Shown here: in pieces, positions 1 through 5,000 of the stretch
Layout: every line of letters starts with the position of its first letter
How positions within the stretch are numbered: the first letter of the stretch is position 1
DNA from: CAMBDR01 sp046597185
GTDB taxonomy: Bacteria; Pseudomonadota; Gammaproteobacteria; Burkholderiales; Burkholderiaceae_D
Length of the DNA: 6,364 nucleotides
NCBI GenBank assembly: GCA_046597185.1
Contig: JBKJLF010000777.1
Coordinates: 1-6,364 of the forward strand
Direction of reading: 5' to 3'
The notes under the pieces: generated by a model
What the model was told of the DNA's origin: nothing
The model's input: the letters and a program-made list of their open reading frames with translations, nothing else
The model's database searches: none
Made by a program: the position numbers and the translations under genes

Positions 1-132
1 GCCCAGGGCCAAAAACGCGGCGCTATATTCGCCGTTATTGGCCCCAATATCCATACAAAATGCCTGCTCGGGCAATAAGTCTGAAAAAAACATTTGCCGA
101 TGCTTGATACGCCACGAAGTAATAAATTCCAT
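1..132 (-). CDS. FkbM-family SAM-dependent methyltransferase, N-terminal part (runs off left edge)
   Basis: Reading leftwards from an ATG at 132, 44 codons are open to the window edge. After about 28 residues the protein shows the class I methyltransferase motif I as CMDIGANNGEYSAAF. This acidic-Gly-x-Asn-x-Gly loop binds S-adenosylmethionine and has the spacing and wording typical of FkbM proteins. The lead-in (HRQMFFSDLLPEQ) also fits that family, where a short helical stretch precedes the motif. FkbM enzymes O-methylate sugars, polyketides or other small molecules in the cytoplasm; the substrate cannot be told here. The ATG at 132 is preferred because AAAAGGA (140-146) lies 7 nt upstream. 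The frame stays open further up to a TAG near 205, so a GTG at 180 could add 16 residues (a Leu/Ala-rich helix). The gene follows the toxin remnant in the same direction and may share its transcript. The rest of the protein is outside the window. Confidence 0.72.
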   Translation of the reverse strand, partial: MEFITSWRIKHRQMFFSDLLPEQAFCMDIGANNGEYSAAFLALG

Positions 133-139
133 ACCGCCA

Positions 140-146
140 TCCTTTT
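140..146 (-). promoter_or_regulatory. Ribosome binding site of the FkbM-type gene
   Basis: AAAAGGA on the minus strand sits 7 nt before the ATG at 132. It decides the start in favour of 132 over the in-frame GTG at 180, which has no comparable purine-rich box. Confidence 0.5.
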
Positions 147-220
147 CGTAAATTAATCTGGCCGCAAGCGCCGCCAGCACACTTTGCCAATCGCCACCCT
201 ACCCAGTTCTTGATCGGCGG

Positions 221-316
221 CTAAAGTTCAATCGTTATCAAGCGCATTGCCTTGGCGTTACGTGCGAACACGGCATCGAGTGTGAGGATGTGTTTGACGT
301 TTGCGTCCAATGTCAT
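221..316 (-). pseudogene. Remnant of a PIN-domain (VapC-like) toxin with its centre missing
   Basis: An ATG at 316 overlaps the antitoxin stop codon (TGATG), the coupling usual for antitoxin-toxin pairs. The frame has only 31 codons before a TAG at 221-223, whereas PIN toxins are about 125-145 residues. The first seven residues (MTLDANV) match a PIN N-terminus carrying the first catalytic Asp. The remaining 24 begin HILTLDAVFARNAKAM and match a PIN C-terminus, where a late acidic residue follows Leu-Thr. The roughly 90-110 residues between, including the other metal-binding acids, are absent. The simplest reading is an internal deletion that left the start and the tail, so the product cannot be an active endoribonuclease. 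Assignment to the PIN family rests on context and short motifs, so it is an inference. The remnant could still be translated as a short peptide. Confidence 0.55.
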
Positions 317-558
317 CAATAACGTGCCCCATGCAATTCTTCCATCACCGAGCTGCCCATTTCCATGTCCTGGCAGGCCTGCCTTAATTCATCGGCAAAC
401 CCGGCGCGATTGAATTTACCCGAACGCAGGGTTAAAGCGCCGTCTGGCGTGAGATTGGCTTGAACCGTGTCGCCGTCTTTCAGACCGATGCGGCGCACTA
501 TCTCTGCCGGAAGCCGCACGGCAAGGCTATTGCCCCATTTTGCGATATGCAAATCCAA
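316..558 (-). CDS. AbrB/MazE/SpoVT-type antitoxin (VapB-like)
   Basis: The 80-residue product begins with a swapped-hairpin AbrB fold. The stretch IAKWGNSLAVRLP (about residues 5-17), then IVRRIGLKDGDTV and a short beta strand ending LTLR (42-45), are the hallmarks of MazE/VapB-like DNA-binding antitoxins. The C-terminal 35 residues are the flexible toxin-binding tail. The family dimerises, represses its own operon and neutralises the partner toxin in the cytoplasm. The start is TTG at 558, supported by AAGGGA (565-570) 6 nt upstream; no ATG fits. Length is normal for the family, so the gene looks intact. Its stop overlaps the start of the adjacent toxin remnant, which has lost its core. The antitoxin is therefore probably an orphan that may now act only as a DNA-binding protein, or protect against a related toxin elsewhere in the genome. 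Confidence 0.85.
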   Translation of the reverse strand: MDLHIAKWGNSLAVRLPAEIVRRIGLKDGDTVQANLTPDGALTLRSGKFNRAGFADELRQACQDMEMGSSVMEELHGARY

Positions 559-564
559 GATTAT

Positions 565-570
565 TCCCTT
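565..570 (-). promoter_or_regulatory. Ribosome binding site fixing the TTG start of the antitoxin
   Basis: AAGGGA on the minus strand lies 6 nt before TTG at 558. Its good spacing supports the non-ATG start. Confidence 0.55.
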
Positions 571-573
571 GCA

Positions 574-605
574 ATATGATATACATTAATGGCTATTCAT
601 TGTAA
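574..605 (-). promoter_or_regulatory. Candidate antitoxin promoter with AT-rich operator
   Basis: On the minus strand TTACAA (600-605) and TATCAT (576-581) are separated by 18 nt and resemble -35 and -10 boxes (4 of 6 and 5 of 6 matches). The -10 box lies inside the odd palindrome ATAT-C-ATAT (574-582), in a wider stretch rich in TATAT. AbrB/VapB-like antitoxins commonly bind such AT-rich palindromes over their own promoter, so autoregulation is likely. This is inferred by eye; no start site is known. Confidence 0.35.
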
Positions 606-668
606 CCGTTTGGACTGCCAAAATCCTGGTTGACGCTTCAAACACGAACAAACCCGCAACGCAAGAAA

Positions 669-720
669 CGATAAAATCGCTATGATACGCACATTTACGC
701 TGGCATTTTCGGTAAAATCG
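669..720. repeat. Two near-identical 11-mers in the divergent intergenic region
   Basis: CGATAAAATCG (669-679) and CGGTAAAATCG (710-720) differ at one base and start 41 nt apart, about four helical turns. Each contains TAAAAT, a usual variant of the -10 box, so either could be a plus-strand promoter for the phosphatase gene. Neither has a convincing -35 box at 16-18 nt. The rest of the 559-801 region shows no gene. Confidence 0.25.
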
Positions 721-735
721 GAAACAATTTAACCC

Positions 736-796
736 GGTTGATATTTTTAGTCGTTATCACAGATTCAATATCAACCAATATCAGCCAATTTCAGGA
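736..796. repeat. 10-bp inverted repeat plus three-fold 10-nt tandem repeat upstream of the phosphatase gene
   Basis: GGTTGATATT at 736-745 is the exact reverse complement of AATATCAACC at 767-776, with a 21-nt spacer. The second arm is also the first unit of a tandem series with a 10-nt period: AATATCAACC, AATATCAGCC (777-786) and AATTTCAGGA (787-796). The last unit contains the Shine-Dalgarno AGGA of the gene starting at 802. A period close to one helical turn is what repeated protein binding on one DNA face would need. The inverted pair could instead form an RNA hairpin in the leader. No known operator is recognised. Confidence 0.5.
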
Positions 797-801
797 TACC
801 C

Positions 802-1122
802 ATGCACCGCGCCCTCTTCATCTGCACCCAAAACCGGCTGCGCAGCCCCACGGCTGAAAATGTGTTTGCCACTTATCCGGGCGTTGAAACCGATTCGGCT
901 GGTTTGGGCAATGACGCCAATGTCCCGCTCTCGCCCGAGCAAATTGAATGGGCCAGCATCATCTTTGTGATGGAACAAACCCATCGCAAAAAACTGGCAC
1001 AGAAATTCCGCCGCTACCTGAACGGCAAAAGAATTATTTGCCTGGGCATACCCGATGATTATGAATGGATGCAGCCCGAACTGGTCGAGCTACTGAAGAA
1101 GAAAGTCACGCCTTTCCTATGA
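802..1122 (+). CDS. Low-molecular-weight protein tyrosine phosphatase-like protein (COG4551 type)
   Basis: The 106-residue protein opens with a beta strand (ALFIC) running into a phosphate-binding loop, C8-TQNRL-R14-SPTAE, which is the C-x5-R signature of cysteine phosphatases. A later IPDDYEWM (about residues 83-90) supplies Asp residues where LMW phosphatases place the general acid of a DPxxY-like motif. The loop reads CxxNRLRSPTAE rather than the classic CxxNxCRSP, and the chain is shorter than true LMW-PTPs (about 150). Both match the compact COG4551 group, so the gene appears complete. Dephosphorylation of protein tyrosine is predicted from the family, but substrates are not established. 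The start at 802 has AGGA (793-796) 5 nt upstream. It converges on the 129-aa gene with only 26 nt between the stop codons, and its leader carries an unusual repeat cluster. Confidence 0.82.
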   Translation: MHRALFICTQNRLRSPTAENVFATYPGVETDSAGLGNDANVPLSPEQIEWASIIFVMEQTHRKKLAQKFRRYLNGKRIICLGIPDDYEWMQPELVELLKKKVTPFL

Positions 1123-1139
1123 ACGCGACCATTTATTCA

Positions 1140-1153
1140 ATTGAAATTTCAAT
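1140..1153. repeat. Perfect 14-bp AT-rich palindrome between convergent genes
   Basis: ATTGAAATTTCAAT is its own reverse complement and covers the stop codon of the leftward gene (1149-1151), just past the end of the phosphatase gene. With no GC stem and no loop it is a poor intrinsic terminator. It may act as a weak bidirectional terminator or be chance; no other terminator is visible in the 26-nt gap. Confidence 0.3.
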
Positions 1154-1538
1154 CCATTTTGTGCATACGCGTCATTTGCATGACCCAGTTGCATTCCCAG
1201 GTTTGGCCATTGTCACCCGAGAATTCCTGTTGCCAGCGCGCGCTATTGGCCTCAATGTGTGACCAGGTATAGCGCACCAGAATGGCCATGCCATTGAATT
1301 CATCGCTGCCTTCAAAGACGCCAACGCCATCGCAAAATTTACCCACCACGGGTGGCAGCAGCGCACCGCTTTGCGCATCCAGCCCCCCGGTTTTATTGTT
1401 CAGCCAGTAAATGCTCCACAAGCCAGTGGTCGGGTTAAAAATGCGCAGCGACATGCCAACAAAACCGGGCCGCCAGCCTTCGGGTAAAAATTCATCAAAG
1501 TTGCCAATGCCAGCCGGGGTGGCGCTTTGAGTGGACAT
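1149..1538 (-). CDS. Hypothetical calycin/DUF1579-like protein, N-terminally shortened
   Basis: The 129-residue soluble protein has no signal peptide or membrane segment. It resembles a family of small beta-barrel-like proteins whose conserved core runs as GNFDEF, then GMSLRIFNPTTGLWSIYWL (residues 28-46). A PPVVGKF-x-DGVGVF block follows, then a charged strand ending in RYTW. The core closes with ARWQQEFSGDNGQTWECNW near residues 100-118. Family function is not known to me. Members I recall are about 155-170 residues and begin with a Trp-rich segment (roughly DFDxxxGxWxVxxRRL) that is missing here: after only about nine residues the chain enters the GIGNFDEF strand. An in-frame loss of about 35-40 residues is inferred. 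The start is firm: AAGGA lies 5 nt before ATG 1538, and the frame upstream closes within about a dozen codons. It is divergent from a WYL-regulator remnant that probably once controlled it. The DUF label is tentative. Confidence 0.6.
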   Translation of the reverse strand: MSTQSATPAGIGNFDEFLPEGWRPGFVGMSLRIFNPTTGLWSIYWLNNKTGGLDAQSGALLPPVVGKFCDGVGVFEGSDEFNGMAILVRYTWSHIEANSARWQQEFSGDNGQTWECNWVMQMTRMHKMD

Positions 1539-1579
1539 GATTTTCCTTGATGAATTGATATAAAGCGGTGATTATTGCA

Positions 1580-1603
1580 GACATATAGGACATATTCTGT
1601 CCT
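1580..1603. promoter_or_regulatory. Candidate operator: AGGACA-N5-TGTCCT with an extra half-site
   Basis: AGGACATATTCTGTCCT (1587-1603) is a perfect 6-bp inverted repeat with a 5-nt spacer. A further GACATAT at 1580-1586 repeats the left half (1589-1595) nine bases upstream. It lies 49-65 bp before the start of the leftward gene (1538) and directly before the regulator fragment. That is where an autoregulated, divergently acting regulator would bind. The link to the WYL protein is inferred from position only. Confidence 0.45.
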
Positions 1604-1927
1604 GATTCGATTCAATTTGATGCCCTGGCTTATATGCAGCAAGCCATTACCAGCCTGCCGCGCGCGCATCAGGCCTGTGTGTTGTTGCACACCGATTTGC
1701 AGGGCGCACAAACGGCGCTGTTTGCCACGCTGGGGCTGTTGCAAGTGGTCGAGGGCGGCGTGCTGTTGCAAGTAGAGGCCGATGATCTGGATTGGCTGGC
1801 CAGAGAACTGGCACGCTTGCCCTTTTCGTTTCAGATCGAGTCACCGCCCACCTTACGTGAGGCGCTGGCACGCCATGCACAGGCCTTGTTGCGTGTGTGT
1901 CAACTTTCACCCGACCCTGACCCGTAG
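1604..1927 (+). pseudogene. C-terminal third of a YafY-type HTH/WYL transcriptional regulator
   Basis: From about 1604 the frame reads DSIQFDALAYMQQAITSLP, then VLLHTDL, GGVLLQVEADDLDWLARELARLPF and SPPTLREALARHAQALL, ending at TAG 1925-1927. These match the linker and C-terminal (WCX) domain of YafY-type regulators, including the strand with the DDLDW/LARLPF helix and the PP-x-LREAL helix. A complete member (about 230-320 residues) would have an N-terminal helix-turn-helix and a WYL sensor domain. Both are absent: a TAG at 1586-1588 lies in frame just upstream, and no start with an RBS precedes the fragment. The first ATG, at 1634, gives a 97-residue product that could not bind DNA. The deletion joined the old operator region to the last third of the gene. 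The reading frame itself shows no internal damage, so the loss may be recent. Confidence 0.75.
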
Positions 1928-1949
1928 CAAATGCACCGTAGCAAATGCA
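1922..1949 (+). repeat. Exact 14-bp tandem duplication
   Basis: CCGTAGCAAATGCA occurs twice head to tail (1922-1935 and 1936-1949). The first copy contains the TAG stop of the WYL fragment. It looks like a slippage duplication of the end of the gene. Each copy includes an ATG, and the first (1931) is in frame with the alpha-2-macroglobulin gene downstream. Confidence 0.8.
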
Positions 1950-2047
1950 CGACAATATCCATAGAAATTGATCACCGATCCAAGCATTCCTCCCCCCATG
2001 TTGGCAACAGGCGCATACTTTTCCCTACCCTCATCGCTTCCGGAGTC
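1950..2047. other. Upstream region of the alpha-2-macroglobulin gene, no clear promoter
   Basis: Between the tandem repeat and the start at 2051 there is no RNA gene, terminator hairpin or well-matched -35/-10 pair. GGAG at 2042-2045 is the only clear signal and serves as RBS, 5 nt before ATG 2051. Confidence 0.4.
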
Positions 2048-2050
2048 ATG

Positions 2051-5000
2051 ATGTTTGCATCCCAATTGTTTTTGCCCGCCTTTCTGCTGGCTCTCTTCGC
2101 CAGCACCGCCCAGGCGGTCACCGTCAAAACCTTTTCGCCGCAAGGCCAGGTGCAGCAAGTGCGCCAGGTGCGGGCCGCGTTTTCGGAAGCGATGGTCGGC
2201 TTTGGCGACCCCAAGGCACAAGCCCCGTTTGATATCCAGTGCAGCGCCGCAGGCAGTGGGCGCTGGGCCGATGAACGCAACTGGATTTATGACTTTGACG
2301 CCGATCTGAAAGCGGGTCAGTCGTGCACCTTTACCGCCCGCGCTGGCCTCGCCAGTGCCGCCGGCAGTGCAATTGAAGGCACCAGCCAGTTTCAATTCAA
2401 AACCGGTGGCCCAGCCCTGGCACAAACCAACGGGCGGATCGATATCCAACCGTCCGAGGGCAGCAGCATCGACCCGAAACAGGTGTTTGTGCTCAACCCC
2501 AACGGCGTGGTGAATGATGCCAGCCTGCTCAAAAACCTGTATTGCCAGGTCGATGGGGTGCAAGAGCGCATTCCGGTCAAGCTGGTGACGGGCAAGGAGC
2601 GCGAGCAATTACTCAGCTTTTTATCCAAAAACAAGCGGCGCGAAAAATTGAAGGCCGATGGCGGGGCCACGGTGCGGGTGGTGCAATGCCAGCAAGCCCT
2701 GCCCTTTGGTAAAAACATGGCGCTGGTGTGGGGCAAGGGTATTACCACCGCTAATGGCGTGGCCAATACCGAAGCGCGGCGCTTCTCCTACAGCGTGCGG
2801 CAAGAGTTCCGGGTTGAATTCAGTTGCGAGCGCGAAAACGCCCAGGCCGCCTGCCTGCCGCTGGGCAATATGAACCTCAAATTCAGCTCCCCGGTTGCGC
2901 GCAAATGGGCGGAACAGGTGGTACTCAAAACCAGCGACGGCAAACGCAAACCAAAGTTTGCCGATGACGAAGGCGAACAGCAGGAATTGACCGAACTTAA
3001 ATTCCCCGGCCCTTTTCCGCAATCGTCCGAAGCTTCCATCGAATTACCGTCCAAACTGGTCGATCTGGACGACTACCCGGCCGCCAATGCTAGCCAATAC
3101 CCGCTCAAGCTGAATATTGCGGTGATGCCGCCACTGGTCAAGTTTGCCACCGCACCATTCGGCATTTTGGAACTGAACGCCGACCCGGCCATGCCGCTGA
3201 CGGTGCGCAATGTCGAAGCCGAACTCAAGGGACACAAATTGCAGGCCCAGGGCGCGCCGGGCAAGTTATCCAAACTCAAGGTCAGCAGCGATGCCGACAT
3301 CATCAAATGGATGTCGCGGCTGGCGTATTACCACGAAAGTTCGGTCCACGACGCCAGGGGTGTCTCGATTGAATCGCGCCGTGTCGGCATCATGGGCAAG
3401 CAACCCGGTGTCGAAAAAATTGATTTGCCAGTGGCAGGCAATACCCCGCGCCCGTTTGAAGTGCTCGGCATCCCGTTCAAAGAGCCCGGCTTTTATGTGA
3501 TGGAAGTACAGTCGCAACTGCTCGGGCGCTCGCTGCTGGGCGAAGACAAGCCGATGTATGTGCGCTCCAGCGCGCTGGTGACCAATCTGGCGCTGCACTT
3601 AAAAATAGGTCGCGAAAACGGCATGCTGTGGGTTACCACGCTGGATAAGGGTAAACCAGTGGCCGATGCCGAACTGAACGTCTCCAACTGCCACGGCAAA
3701 CTGTTGTGGAGTGGTAAAAGCCGTGCCGATGGCACTGCGCTGTTGCCCGCACTGGATGAAGCCTGCCCTGCCAAATCGACGACCAAATCCGGCGTCGATG
3801 AAAACGAAGGCCAGCGCCTGTACAGCTATTTTGTCAGCGCACGCAAAAAAGACGACAAGGGCCGCGCCGATATGGCGTTTGCGCTGTCGAACTGGCATAG
3901 CGGGCTGGAACCCTGGCGTTTCAATGTGCCAACCGAAACCCAAAAAGAGCGCACCGTGCGCATGCACACCGTCTTTGACCGCAGCCTGTTACGCGCCGGG
4001 GAAACAGTCTCGATGAAACACATGATCCGCGCGCAAACCCATACCGGTTTTGCCTTCGTCAAAGCCGATCAATTGCCGCGCCGGGTGCGCATCATCCACG
4101 GCGGCAGCGGTCAGGAATTCCAGTTTGCCCTCAACTGGCACGCCAACCGCCGCGCCGAAACCGTATTTGCGATTCCACCGCAAGCCAAGCTCGGGCAATA
4201 CAATGTGGTGCTGGATCGGGGCGCGGTCAAGCAAGGCAACAGCAGCAACGACGGCAGCAATGGCAGCAATGGCAACAACGAGGGCAACGACGATCCAGGC
4301 AGCAACTATGAACCGGGCGAAGCCTTTGTCGGCAGTTTCCGGGTCGAAGAATTCCGCCTGCCGGTCTTGACTGGCAAAATCGTCGCCGCCAGCGCGCCGA
4401 TTATCGCACCCAAGGAATTGCCGCTCAGTGTCCAACTCAATTATTTGAATGGCGGCGGTGCCAGCGGCATGGCAGTCACCCTGACCAGCCTGATGCGCGA
4501 GCGCAGTGTCGAGTTTGCCGGCTATGACGGCTATTCCTTCGCCACCCATGCGGATACGCAAGGACACGAGGGCGATGGCGATGGCAATAGTGATGCCGAG
4601 CGCCGGCAATCCATCATCGCCGACAAACAGCCCTTGACGCTGGATAAAAACGGGGCCGGCAAAACCGTCATCAAAGCCATTCCGGCCATTACCGAACCCA
4701 AGGACATTATCACCGAAATGACCTTTGCCGACCCGAATGGCGAAATCCAGACCATTTCCAGCCGCAGCCAGGCTTGGCCCGCGAATGTGGTGGTGGGCAT
4801 CGCCGGCAGTAGCTGGGTCTCGGTCAAGAGTAAGTTGACCCTGCGCGCGCTGGCGCTGGATACCAATGGCAAACCCCAGGCGGGCGTGCCGCTGGAAGTC
4901 ATCGGTAGCCAAAATGAAACCGTCTCGCACCGCAAGCGCATGGTGGGCGGATTTTACGCCTACGAGAATGAACACAACAAGAAGCCGATTGGCAAGCTGT

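Noticed and set aside
84..90. Possible frameshift at a run of seven T (minus strand) in the FkbM-type gene
   Set aside because: Careful counting gives seven bases, and the frame reads straight from the ATG at 132 through the SAM-binding motif, so no shift is needed.
630..635. TTGACG as a -35 box for the phosphatase gene
   Set aside because: No -10-like hexamer lies 16-19 nt downstream; the nearest TAAAAT starts 36 nt further on.
682..732. Small plus-strand frame starting at an ATG (16 codons) in the intergenic region
   Set aside because: No RBS, no recognisable motif, and the length is expected by chance.
736..776. Inverted repeat as an intrinsic terminator
   Set aside because: The stem is AT-rich with a 21-nt loop and is not followed by a T run in the right place. 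It also lies upstream of a gene start, so an operator or leader hairpin is more likely.
1065..1262. Plus-strand frame overlapping the end of the phosphatase gene
   Set aside because: It is out of frame with the phosphatase gene and then runs antisense to the 129-aa gene. It has no RBS or motif.
1907..2608. Leftward open frame of 233 codons
   Set aside because: It covers the tandem repeat, the intergenic region and the start of the alpha-2-macroglobulin in antisense. No RBS or recognisable domain was seen.
3989..4975. Leftward open frame of 328 codons inside the alpha-2-macroglobulin gene
   Set aside because: It lies wholly opposite a strongly supported coding frame, has no family motif, and shows the composition of an antisense shadow in GC-rich DNA.
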